NCBI GenBank assembly: GCA_947644715.1
Contig: CANSAP010000005.1
Location: forward strand, 1-64,000
DNA: 64,000 nt
Origin: an uncultured Bacteroidales bacterium
GTDB taxonomy: Bacteria; Bacteroidota; Bacteroidia; Bacteroidales; Muribaculaceae
Reading direction: 5' to 3'
This document shows positions 56,670 through 64,000 of this stretch, in pieces. Position 1 is the stretch's first letter, and each line of letters opens with the position of its first letter. The notes under the pieces were generated by a model. That model searched no databases and had not been told where the DNA came from. It saw nothing but the letters and a program-made list of their open reading frames with translations. Position numbers and translations under genes: made by a program.

Positions 56670-57608
56670 TCAGTCCCTGCGGCTGAGGCGCAGCTCGGGG
56701 CATTTGTCGCTGAGCACGAGTCCGCCGACGATGAGCACGCAGCCGATGGCGCCACCGATGGTCAGGGGGTCATGCAGAATTATGGCTGCTGCAATCATTG
56801 TCACGAGCGGCTGTCCGTAGAGGTAGTTGTTGGCTGTCACGGAGCCGAGGATTTTCATCGACTCGTTCCAAAGCAGATAGGCCGCTACGGAGCACATCAC
56901 CACAAGGAATGCAAAGTTAAGCAAAAATTCCGGATGGCTCAAATCCACGAGCACGCCTATGTGCAACGGCTGTTGCTGGCTCAGCAGCAGGGGGAGCGAG
57001 GTGAGCACGCCGTAGAAGAAGAGTTTGCGCGTGATAAAGAAGGAGTTGTAGTGGGGAATCAGGCGTTTTACGGCTATGGAGTAGACACCCCATGAGAGCG
57101 CGGCTGAGAGTGCCAGCAGGTCGCCGGCAGGATGGATTTCCACACCTTCCCCCTTGCCAAAGACTATGAAACCGACCCCGACGGCTGCTATGAGCGAGCC
57201 GAGGATTACTCCGGGACCGATGCGCATCTTATAGAAGATGCCGAGCAGGATGGTGGTGAAGATGGGTGACAGCGACGCCAGGAGCGAAACGTTGCCGGCC
57301 GTGGTGTGGAGCAACGCTACATTCTCTGTGATAAAGTAGAGCGAGCCGGAACAGACACCGCAGAGCAGGAATAATGCTTCGTCGCTCCAGCTCTTGGAGA
57401 GCAGTGAGCGGCGGCAGGTGTATAGCAACAGTAAAAGGTAGGCGCAGGCAAAACGATAGGTGAACATCTCTACCGGGGTCAGTCCCCCTTTGTCCATGAG
57501 CACTTTGGTACTGATGAAAGATGAGCCCCAAGCAGCCACGGTAATGATGGTGGCCACGTGGGCTATTAGCTTGATGTATTTGCTGCGCAGTGGATTAGAC
57601 TGTGACAT
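56670..57608 (-). CDS. EamA-family drug/metabolite transporter
   Basis: 312 residues with ten predicted helices forming two EamA repeats: the first from AWGSSFISTKVLMDKGGLTPVEMFTYRFACAYLLLLL, the second from ALSWGVYSIAVKRLIPHYNSF. A C-terminal arginine-rich tail follows. It belongs to the DMT superfamily of metabolite exporters; substrate unknown. Its promoter interleaves with that of the divergent glycosyltransferase gene. YitT is encoded 26 bp downstream. Confidence 0.9.
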   Translation of the reverse strand: MSQSNPLRSKYIKLIAHVATIITVAAWGSSFISTKVLMDKGGLTPVEMFTYRFACAYLLLLLYTCRRSLLSKSWSDEALFLLCGVCSGSLYFITENVALLHTTAGNVSLLASLSPIFTTILLGIFYKMRIGPGVILGSLIAAVGVGFIVFGKGEGVEIHPAGDLLALSAALSWGVYSIAVKRLIPHYNSFFITRKLFFYGVLTSLPLLLSQQQPLHIGVLVDLSHPEFLLNFAFLVVMCSVAAYLLWNESMKILGSVTANNYLYGQPLVTMIAAAIILHDPLTIGGAIGCVLIVGGLVLSDKCPELRLSRRD

Positions 57609-57633
57609 GGTAAAAGATTCTCTAAAGGTTGTG

Positions 57634-57664
57634 CGAAATTACTCATTTTTTTGCACACGGCAAA
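57634..57664 (-). promoter_or_regulatory. Promoter of the EamA-YitT genes
   Basis: Minus-strand TTTG (57664-57661), a 19-bp spacer and TAATTTCG (57641-57634, one mismatch), 25 nt before the ATG at 57608. Its -33 box lies inside the spacer of the divergent promoter at 57650-57681. Confidence 0.65.
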
Positions 57665-57681
57665 AATAATTCGTAATTTTG
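57650..57681 (+). promoter_or_regulatory. Promoter of the GtrB-like gene, abutting its start codon
   Basis: TTTG (57650-57653), a 20-bp spacer and TAATTTTG (57674-57681) match the consensus exactly, followed by CCAC and the ATG at 57686. It overlaps the divergent EamA promoter by 15 bp, so the two could exclude one another. Confidence 0.82.
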
Positions 57682-57685
57682 CCAC

Positions 57686-58678
57686 ATGCAAACCTCCCCC
57701 ATAAACCCGCATCCGGTCCGGAACGATGAACGCCCTCCCCGGCTGGCAATTGTTGTGCCCTGCTATAAGGAAACGGAGGCGCTTCCGGCCTCGTTGCCCC
57801 GCCTGCTTGAAGTGCTCGACGAGCTTGCCTGCGAAGGGCTTGCCTCTGCGGAGAGCTTTCTGCTCTGTGTGGATGACGGCTCTCCTGACGCCACTTGGCA
57901 GACCATTCTTGCTGCCGCGTGCAATGACAGCCGCGTGCGGGGGCTCGCACTGGCTCACAATGCGGGGCATCAGTATGCTCTGCTGGCCGGGTTGATGGAG
58001 GTCAGGGAGCAGTGTGAGGCGGCAGTGAGCATTGATGCCGATCTTCAGGATGACCCGCGCGCTATCATTGACATGGTGCGCGCTTTCAGAGCCGGGGCGG
58101 AGATTGTCTATGGCGTGCGCCGTTCGCGCGCTACCGACACTTGGTTCAAGCGCAATTCGGCCCGCGCCTTCTATAAGCTTCAGCGCTCCATGGGGCTGGA
58201 GAGCATCTACGACCATGCTGACTACCGCCTGATGAGTGCCCGCGCCTTGCAGGAGCTGAGCAGATTCCGGGAGCAGAATCTTTTCCTGCGCGGCATAGTC
58301 CCCCTGATTGGTCTATCCACATCAATAGTCTATTATGACCGGGCCGAACGTGTAGCAGGGGAGTCGAAGTATCCTTTTGCCAAGATGCTGTCGTTCAGCG
58401 TGGATGGCATCACCTCCTTCTCGGCGCGCCCGCTGCGCTGGATTTTCTTCACCGGACTCACACTGCTGGGTGTGGATTTGCTCGTCGGGCTCTACGTTTT
58501 AATCTCTATTTTGCGCGGCCACACGGTGTGGGGTTGGAGTTCGCTGATGCTGTCAGTGTGGTTCTTGGGGAGTCTGATTCTGATGGCCGTCGGAGTTGTG
58601 GGGGAATACATCGGCAAAATCTTCACCGAAGTCAAAGCGCGCCCGCGATACATTGTTCGCGAGCGCACTGTCAAGTAA
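57686..58678 (+). CDS. GtrB/ArnC-like polyprenyl-phosphate glycosyltransferase
   Basis: 330 residues. The GT2 domain (about 15-240) has LAIVVPCYKETEALPASL, LLCVDDGSPDATW and the DxD-type SIDADLQDDPRAI. The motif YDRAERVAGESKYPF is typical for the DPM/GtrB/ArnC group. Two C-terminal membrane helices (about 250-275 and 287-310) anchor it. It should transfer a sugar from a nucleotide donor onto undecaprenyl phosphate at the inner membrane for later envelope glycosylation. The sugar is unknown. The acceptor user could include the DUF2723 protein (speculative). Confidence 0.9.
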   Translation: MQTSPINPHPVRNDERPPRLAIVVPCYKETEALPASLPRLLEVLDELACEGLASAESFLLCVDDGSPDATWQTILAAACNDSRVRGLALAHNAGHQYALLAGLMEVREQCEAAVSIDADLQDDPRAIIDMVRAFRAGAEIVYGVRRSRATDTWFKRNSARAFYKLQRSMGLESIYDHADYRLMSARALQELSRFREQNLFLRGIVPLIGLSTSIVYYDRAERVAGESKYPFAKMLSFSVDGITSFSARPLRWIFFTGLTLLGVDLLVGLYVLISILRGHTVWGWSSLMLSVWFLGSLILMAVGVVGEYIGKIFTEVKARPRYIVRERTVK

Positions 58679-58723
58679 CATCGTCGGACGGAGCCCCCGG
58701 CAGTGGTCCGGCCAAAGGTTCGA

Positions 58724-61015
58724 TTACCGTTGCAGGATAGCGGAGCCGGAGTCTTTATTCTCAAGCGAGCGGCGGCCGGTGCGGAAGATGGAACCGAAGT
58801 CTGTGTTATAGCTTACGGAGAGCAGAACCATGTTGCCGTTGTTTTTGATGTATCTCTCGCGATGTCCCGGGTTTATCTCCGAGTAATTCCACGTGGGATA
58901 CTTCGTTCCTTTAGGGTCAAACATGTAGTTCCAGCTCAGCTCAACAGAGAAATGCCGATTGGGCTTCCATTCAAATGACAGGGCGTCGCCATTCTCTTCC
59001 TGACTCACCATATAGCCACTCAGGGTTTTAGCCGGCAACTTCCGCCAATATGATATGGTGTAAGGGCCGTGGTTCCACCATAGGTTGATGGCTCCGGAAA
59101 AATTAGTCAGGTGAGTGTTCCAATGTTCTACGGCGCTGTAATAATGGCTAAGTCGGAGGTTGATGTTAAAACCGAAGCCGTAGATGTCGCTCATCTGCAC
59201 CTGAAGCATTCCTACATAGCAGCGGTTGCCTGTGGAGTTTACGGATTGGGAGAGGAATTTGCCGTCACCCAGATAGGAGATGTCAGAGAAAGTCGCATTA
59301 TGCATATCGTTGACGTATCCCATCAGTGAAGCCGAGAGTTTTTTATAGGTGTAGCTGGCAGAGAGTTGGTAGGTAAAAGTCTGAGTGGATTTCAGGTTTG
59401 GGTTACCGTTAGTGAAAAGGTAGGGGGTTGATTGCTGGTAATAGTCAGTCAGCGACGCCAGTCCGGGGATTCCCGGCATATAGTAGAACTGACCGGTCAG
59501 TTGCCAGTTTGGGGAAATGCGCCAGGAAGCGAGCAGGGTCGTGCGGTTTCTCAGGAAGTGGCGTTTCACTTCATCATTCTTCAGCCAAAAGAATTTGGCT
59601 CCGGTGGATGCAGAGAGATAGACATTACCAATCTGCTGACTCAGTCGCGCATACAGATAATTATTATTCTCTGTCAACACCGGTTCATAGTCAGAGGTAG
59701 TGTAGGTGTTGCGGCTGTGGGAGATTGTATTCTGATAGCCTACGGCCAACGAAGTGAAGTCGCTGAAGCTGTGGGTATAGTTCAGTTCTGTTATGAGCGA
59801 ACGGCGATGGCTGTCGATATCAAGCGGATAGGAGAAGTTTTCTCCGGAATCATATTTATACTGATTCGTGCGTTTATAATCCTGAGAGTTGAGCGTTCCG
59901 GTCACTTCTGCTTCCAGCGAATTTTTCTCGTTGAAATCCTGACGGAAGAATATGTCGAGCGATGGTGAGAAGCTATTCGAGGATTGAGTGTTATAGTAGT
60001 CGTAAGCCCCCATATAGGAGTCAGCGGCATCGCCGATAGCCCGGCGTGCGCTCGTAAGCCTTTCTCCGGAAAATGTTACTGACAGCAGTGTCTTCGTTGA
60101 AGGCACGAAGTTGTAGCGCAGTCTGAAGGGATTCATGAAGTAGTGGAACGGGTTGCGGTCATGCTCCTCCATATCAACGCGGAAGTCAGGTGCAATCAGG
60201 GATTCAGTCACATTGTCATACACTTGGGCATAATTACGCCAGGAGGGGCTATAGGCTATTGTGAATTCCGACGGACCCTGATGGTAGGAGGTTTGCAATG
60301 TGCCATCCATAAAGGCGGTATTGAGCGCGCTGCGCCCCCATAGATACAATCGGCCTCCATCGTCGCGTTTCTTCAGCGTTATGCTCAGAAAGCCCGTTGT
60401 CCCTTTGTCGGCATATCTTGCGGGTGTAAGACGTGTGAATTCTATTTTCTCAATCTCCTTGGGCTGGAGTGCGTTGACATCATCCATTGATGAGGGCACT
60501 CCGTTAATCAAAATCATTGGTGAGCCTCCATCGACACTCAGGGTGCGGCTGAAGGGATTGGCTGTCAGCCCGGGCAACGGAAGTTTCTGAAAAAGGCTCA
60601 GGCTTGACGATGAGGCTTTCACTTCATGGTCAGAGGGGAAAACTATGGTACGCCCACGCGCGTCAATCATAGCTTTGCCGGTGACGGTCACCTCTTCCAA
60701 CTCTGTGCCGCTGTTGAGAAAAATGATGCCGAGAGTGATGTTCTTTTTCCCGTTTTCAATGAGGATGTTGGTTGAATTGAATCCGGGGGCACTCACCTCA
60801 AGGCGCAAAGCCGTCTTCTCCTCAGTGGAAAGCTGAAATCTTCCGGCCTCGTCAGTCATTACGTTCAGCAGAGTTTTGTCAGAGGTCTGCAGGCGGCAGG
60901 TAGCACCTATGACCGCTGTGGAGTCTTTGTCGGAAAGCACTGTTCCCGAAATGGTACGCGCGCATAGAGGAAGCGCGGCAAGCGTTAAAAGCAATAGGGA
61001 TAGGAAGCGTGTCAT
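58724..61015 (-). CDS. Outer-membrane beta-barrel protein with carboxypeptidase-like N-terminal domain (OMP_b-brl_3 type)
   Basis: 763 residues with a signal peptide (MTRFLSLLLLTLAALPLCA). Residues 20-105 are the CarboxypepD_reg-like domain (ISGTVLSDKDSTAVIGATCRL, VMTDEAGRFQLS). Residues 115-210 are plug-like (ASSSSLSLFQKLPLPGLTANPFSRTLSVDGGSPMILINGVPS, EIEKIEFTRLTPARYADKGTTGFLSITLKK). Barrel strands fill the remainder. There is no visible TonB box, SusD partner or sigma/anti-sigma genes nearby, so this belongs to the stand-alone beta-barrel family rather than a SusC/D pair. Ligand unknown. It starts 51 nt after its probable -7 box. Confidence 0.88.
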   Translation of the reverse strand: MTRFLSLLLLTLAALPLCARTISGTVLSDKDSTAVIGATCRLQTSDKTLLNVMTDEAGRFQLSTEEKTALRLEVSAPGFNSTNILIENGKKNITLGIIFLNSGTELEEVTVTGKAMIDARGRTIVFPSDHEVKASSSSLSLFQKLPLPGLTANPFSRTLSVDGGSPMILINGVPSSMDDVNALQPKEIEKIEFTRLTPARYADKGTTGFLSITLKKRDDGGRLYLWGRSALNTAFMDGTLQTSYHQGPSEFTIAYSPSWRNYAQVYDNVTESLIAPDFRVDMEEHDRNPFHYFMNPFRLRYNFVPSTKTLLSVTFSGERLTSARRAIGDAADSYMGAYDYYNTQSSNSFSPSLDIFFRQDFNEKNSLEAEVTGTLNSQDYKRTNQYKYDSGENFSYPLDIDSHRRSLITELNYTHSFSDFTSLAVGYQNTISHSRNTYTTSDYEPVLTENNNYLYARLSQQIGNVYLSASTGAKFFWLKNDEVKRHFLRNRTTLLASWRISPNWQLTGQFYYMPGIPGLASLTDYYQQSTPYLFTNGNPNLKSTQTFTYQLSASYTYKKLSASLMGYVNDMHNATFSDISYLGDGKFLSQSVNSTGNRCYVGMLQVQMSDIYGFGFNINLRLSHYYSAVEHWNTHLTNFSGAINLWWNHGPYTISYWRKLPAKTLSGYMVSQEENGDALSFEWKPNRHFSVELSWNYMFDPKGTKYPTWNYSEINPGHRERYIKNNGNMVLLSVSYNTDFGSIFRTGRRSLENKDSGSAILQR

Positions 61016-61065
61016 AGGCCTTTGTTGTTAGAGTTATGGAGAACACAATATCTTTTCTCCGGCAA

Positions 61066-61095
61066 CAAAGGTAGGCAAAATAATCTAAATCACAA
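61066..61095 (-). promoter_or_regulatory. Probable promoter of the beta-barrel protein gene
   Basis: Minus-strand TTG (61095-61093), a 19-bp spacer and TACCTTTG (61073-61066) match the -7 consensus exactly and the -33 in part. The ATG is at 61015, giving a leader of about 45 nt. The rest of 61016-61150 is AT-rich without further features. Confidence 0.6.
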
Positions 61096-61150
61096 CAAAT
61101 TTACTGAAATATTTTCAAGAAACAGACAAAGGCGTCATCTGCGAGTGTGA

Positions 61151-62134
61151 TTAATGGAAGGCGTACCAACGGGTCGGTTGGAAACGGGGAAGGGCTTGCA
61201 ATTGCAGGTCGGCAGCTCTGTCTTCAATGGTTTCATTCCCCTCCCCTACTGTGAAGCCTTTTTCTTCCAGTGCTGTGCGCACGGCTGTCAGTGCCTTTTC
61301 GGGGGTATTGTTATCGTTGCTAAGGTGACAGAGGAAGATGTGGTGCAGGTGAGGACCGGCAATTTCGCTGACGAGACGGGCCGTGTCTGCGTTGTCGAGG
61401 TGGCCGCGCTCGGTGGCAATGCGGGCTTTCAGGTATTCGGGATATGGGCCGCGCCGCAGCATCTGAAGGTCGTAGTTAGCTTCAATCATCAGGTAGTTGG
61501 CCATGCTCATGTAGTGGCGCGCACGGTCGGATACAGCCCCGAGGTCAGTGGCCATTACGAAGTGTTTGCCTCCGGGGGTGAGGAAGTGGAAGCCGGCGTT
61601 GTCGTTGGCATCATGCGGCACATCAAAGGCGGTTATCTCGAAGTCGGCAATCTTGAAGGGTATCTCTTTGAAGATGGGCTGATGATAGTCCTTTATGCGC
61701 TTTGAGATGCCGTGGCGACGCAGGATTGCGTTCAGCACACGCAGGGTGCAGTAAAGACGCAGGTGCTTGTGAGCACGCAGCAGGGAGTAAGCGTAGCGCA
61801 CATGGTCGGAATGATCATGCGTCAGGCAGACTCCTTTCACCATTTTCATATCCACGCCGTTAGCCTTCAGGGCACTCTCTATCACATCAGCCTTCACTCC
61901 GACATCCACTATGACACCACCACGCGGGGTGCCTATGTAGCATGAATTGCCTGAGGAGCCTGACCCGAACGACATGTAGTAAATCGGCTCGCGCTTGCGG
62001 TCCTCTTCGAGGATGCGGTTGCGCATGGCCACAGATGCCTCGATTGACAAATCAGGGCGGGAGGGGATGGATGCCGGCGCTGCCTCGTCGTCGAAATTAA
62101 TGGTGAACTGCAGAGGGTTGTGTTTGCCGGTCAT
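61151..62134 (-). CDS. YycJ/WalJ-like MBL-fold metallohydrolase
   Basis: 327 residues. The zinc motif CLTHDHSDH (HxHxDH) lies near residue 110. The FGSGSSGNSCYIGTPRGGVIVDVGVKA opening and GHLDNADTARLV are typical of the YycJ exonuclease-like subgroup of beta-lactamase-fold proteins. Later His and Asp ligands in VMATDLG and FLCHLSNDNNTPE complete the two-metal site. It is a probable DNA-related hydrolase in the cytosol; E. coli has no counterpart. The N-terminal 45 residues are an extra segment. The gene overlaps the rsmI stop by 4 bp. Confidence 0.85.
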   Translation of the reverse strand: MTGKHNPLQFTINFDDEAAPASIPSRPDLSIEASVAMRNRILEEDRKREPIYYMSFGSGSSGNSCYIGTPRGGVIVDVGVKADVIESALKANGVDMKMVKGVCLTHDHSDHVRYAYSLLRAHKHLRLYCTLRVLNAILRRHGISKRIKDYHQPIFKEIPFKIADFEITAFDVPHDANDNAGFHFLTPGGKHFVMATDLGAVSDRARHYMSMANYLMIEANYDLQMLRRGPYPEYLKARIATERGHLDNADTARLVSEIAGPHLHHIFLCHLSNDNNTPEKALTAVRTALEEKGFTVGEGNETIEDRAADLQLQALPRFQPTRWYAFH

Positions 62135-62841
62135 GATCGGGAATGGATAAGGAAGATGGTCGGCACTTTATCGAGCGTGGGCTTATGGCGCCGCCAATCG
62201 GCCACGCTGCGGGTCAGGATGCTTTCCCCCTCGGGGGAGGTAATGTCGCGCCCGATGCAGAGCTGCGTGGAGGGTTGCAGTGTGCGCAGCAGGCTCTCAA
62301 GGAGTTTGGCGTTACGATAGGGGGTCTCTATGAAGATGTGTGTGCGACCGGAATTGCGGGAGTCTGCCTCCATCCCCCGCAGCGCTTTGTCGCGGGCTGA
62401 CTGCTCGATGGGGAGATAGCCATGGAAGGTGAATCCCTGACCATTGAAGCCGCTTGCCATCAGGGATAGCAGAATGGAGCTTGGACCGGTCAGTGGCACT
62501 ACTTTATAGCCTCGCTGCTGGGCTATGGCCACAACCTGTGAGCCGGGATCGGCTATCGCCGGGCATCCGGCCTCGCTCATGACCCCCATATCCTCGCCGC
62601 GCTCCATGGGAGCGAGCAGCGAGGGGATGGAGGCCGGCGGGGTGTGGCCGTTAAGTTCCTGAAAAGTGAGGGCATCGATGTCGGTGGCCGGGTCACATTT
62701 CTTTAGAAAGCGACGGGCGGTGCGCACATTCTCGACAATGAAGTGACGCAGACGGGCTGCCACCTCCAGATTGTAGGCGGGGAGCACACGACGCGGGTCG
62801 ACGTCGCTTAGCGTCACGGGGAGCAGATAGAGTGTGGGCAT
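62131..62841 (-). CDS. rsmI: RsmI-type SAM-dependent rRNA ribose methyltransferase (short form)
   Basis: 236 residues of the tetrapyrrole-methylase fold. GVMSEAGCPAIADPGSQVVAIA and LTGPSSILLSLMASGFNGQGFTFHGYLP are the RsmI signatures, and IFIETPYRN is the conserved strand. RsmI 2'-O-methylates C1402 of 16S rRNA in E. coli. This short form lacks the C-terminal domain of the E. coli protein, as in many Bacteroidetes. It lies 13 bp after yidC and overlaps the MBL gene by 4 bp. Confidence 0.87.
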   Translation of the reverse strand: MPTLYLLPVTLSDVDPRRVLPAYNLEVAARLRHFIVENVRTARRFLKKCDPATDIDALTFQELNGHTPPASIPSLLAPMERGEDMGVMSEAGCPAIADPGSQVVAIAQQRGYKVVPLTGPSSILLSLMASGFNGQGFTFHGYLPIEQSARDKALRGMEADSRNSGRTHIFIETPYRNAKLLESLLRTLQPSTQLCIGRDITSPEGESILTRSVADWRRHKPTLDKVPTIFLIHSRS

Positions 62842-62854
62842 CGATGCGTTTTAA

Positions 62855-64000
62855 TTATCGGCGGTTCTTGCGATTGGCGGCCTGCTGGGCTTTGAGCATC
62901 TCCTGCTGCTTGCGCTGAGCCTCTTCAAGACGAGCCATGAAGCCACTCTTCTTTTTGGGCTTCTTGGCATTCTCAGCCATGGCTTTACGCACATCTTCTT
63001 CCTTCACAAACCAGCGGCGGATGGCGTAGGTCTGCGCTATGGTGATGAGCAGGGAGAGGAAATAGTAGTAAGACAGGCCGGCAGCGTAGTTGTTGAAGAA
63101 AATCATGAAGAAGACGGGCATCATGTACATCATCCACTTCATGCCGGGAGCGCCGGCGCTCTGTGTCTGCATGTTGATGCGGGTGTAGATGATGTTGGTC
63201 ACGGTCATCAGCAGACAGAACAGGGAGATGTGGTTGCCGAAGTAGTCAGACACCAGGGGGATGTGGGTGTTCCAGGAGATGATTGCATCCGGGGCTGACA
63301 GGTCGTGAGCCCAAAGGAAGGACTGGCCGCGCAGTTCGATGGCTGAGGGGAAGAAGCTGAACATGGCGAAGAGAATGGGCATCTGCAAGAGCAGGGGGAG
63401 ACAGCCTGACAGGGGGCTTGCTCCGGCCTTGGAGTAGAGCGCCATGGTTTTCTGCTGACGCACCATTGCGTTCTCCTGCCCGGGATATTTATCGTTGATT
63501 GCCTTCACATCGGGGGCCAGCACACGCATCTTGGCCTGACTCACGTAGCTCTTATAGGTGAGCGGGAAGAGCACTATCTTGATGAAGATGGTGAGCAGCA
63601 GGATGATGATGCCGTAGTTCCAATTGAATGAGCCGAGGAAGTTGAAGACAGGGATGATAACGCATGTGTTAATCCAGCGGAAGAGGCTCCAACCCAGGGG
63701 TATGAGTTTGGTCAGATGGAGGTCTTCGTCGGTTTCGATACGGTCATCGAGGTCAGAGAGCAGCGGATAGAGGTTCGGGCCGAGGAAGAGGTCGAATGTT
63801 GCAGGGTTGGCCGCACTCCAGTCATAGTCGGTCACTGTGGCTGAGGCTGTCAGATACTTCAGGTAGTAGTCGCTTTCTTCTCCGTAGTTGTCTTTGTCGA
63901 GCTTGATGGAGGCCAAGTCGGTACTGTTGAAGGGTTTGCGGGGAATCAGCACTGATGAGAAGAACTGGTTTTTGAAGCCAATCCATTTCACTTTCATCTG
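62855..64000 (-). CDS. yidC: Membrane protein insertase YidC (5' part outside the window)
   Basis: The final 380 or so residues of an expected 600. The frame continues past the window edge, so the start is not visible. It includes the end of the periplasmic P1 domain, then five membrane segments: LGSFNWNYGIIILLLTIFIKIVLFPLTYKSY with the groove Lys/Arg region, LPLLLQMPILFAMFSFFPSAIELRGQSFLW, and MYMMPVFFMIFFNNYAAGLSYYYFLS. The tail is Lys/Gln-rich (RLEEAQRKQQEMLKAQQAANRKNRR). It inserts membrane proteins with or without SecYEG. It heads the yidC-rsmI-MBL transcript. Confidence 0.96.
   Translation of the reverse strand, partial: QMKVKWIGFKNQFFSSVLIPRKPFNSTDLASIKLDKDNYGEESDYYLKYLTASATVTDYDWSAANPATFDLFLGPNLYPLLSDLDDRIETDEDLHLTKLIPLGWSLFRWINTCVIIPVFNFLGSFNWNYGIIILLLTIFIKIVLFPLTYKSYVSQAKMRVLAPDVKAINDKYPGQENAMVRQQKTMALYSKAGASPLSGCLPLLLQMPILFAMFSFFPSAIELRGQSFLWAHDLSAPDAIISWNTHIPLVSDYFGNHISLFCLLMTVTNIIYTRINMQTQSAGAPGMKWMMYMMPVFFMIFFNNYAAGLSYYYFLSLLITIAQTYAIRRWFVKEEDVRKAMAENAKKPKKKSGFMARLEEAQRKQQEMLKAQQAANRKNRR

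Noticed and set aside
58724-61015. SusC-type TonB-dependent receptor of a polysaccharide utilisation locus
   Set aside because: It is too short for SusC, and no SusD, glycoside hydrolase or anti-sigma gene is adjacent; a stand-alone beta-barrel family fits better.

Overview
The window is chromosomal DNA from a moderately GC-rich member of the Bacteroidales, most likely Muribaculaceae-like (inference). Support comes from the repeated Bacteroidetes promoter pattern TTTG-N19/20-TAnnTTTG, lineage-typical families (DUF2723, DUF3316, a beta-barrel receptor with a CarboxypepD_reg-like plug extension, TIGR02757, short-form RsmI), secreted proteins with gingipain-like/choice-of-anchor modules and short sorting-type tails, and the tRNA-Tyr/Gly/Thr-tuf-tRNA-Trp-secE-nusG-rplKAJL-rpoBC arrangement. 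No rRNA, CRISPR array, prophage or intact insertion sequence was seen.

Layout. 1-3.8 kb: a 256-bp structured repeat, htpG (-), a ThiE/TenI-like barrel and Fe/Mn superoxide dismutase (+). 4.0-10.4 kb: a LytS/LytTR two-component pair followed by TolC-, MacA- and MacB-type efflux genes (+). 10.5-11.3 kb: a second structured repeat and the remnant of a zeta-toxin-like module. 11.3-24.5 kb: the transcription/translation operon on the minus strand, started by a strong promoter ahead of tRNA-Tyr and interrupted by an intrinsic-terminator-like hairpin between rplL and rpoB. 24.7-28.0 kb: a giant DUF2723 membrane protein (-), divergent from a PurN-CD225 fusion. 29.3-33.1 kb: a RelA/SpoT homologue directly followed by a PgpH-type 7TM-HD phosphodiesterase. 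33.2-36.1 kb: a TPR/PD40 protein and CstA. 36.3-45.3 kb: three large secreted proteins (two paralogues and an M6 metalloprotease), then two lipoproteins with their own promoters. 45.4-45.8 kb: a third structured repeat with tandemly amplified ends. 45.8-51.7 kb: operon parC-like, DUF3316, S41 protease, RsmF-like methyltransferase (-). 51.8-55.5 kb: TIGR02757, NDH-2, a double META lipoprotein, SGNH hydrolase (+). 55.6-58.7 kb: YitT and EamA (-), GtrB-like glycosyltransferase (+). 58.7-64 kb: outer-membrane beta-barrel protein, YycJ-like hydrolase, RsmI and the truncated yidC (-).

Most notable observations. (1) A three-copy, about 257-bp MITE-like element with nested inverted repeats, whose exactly 101-bp core is flipped relative to its ends in one of the three copies. 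(2) A recurrent promoter architecture in which TAnnTTTG ends only 4-8 nt before the ATG, predicting leaderless or near-leaderless mRNAs for at least six genes. (3) A PurN enzyme fused through a Pro/Ala linker to a CD225/dispanin membrane module. (4) An adjacent (p)ppGpp-synthetase/c-di-AMP-phosphodiesterase gene pair with a substituted hydrolase motif. (5) A tRNA-Thr gene with an acceptor-stem mismatch. All functional names come from reading motifs by eye; no database search was run.
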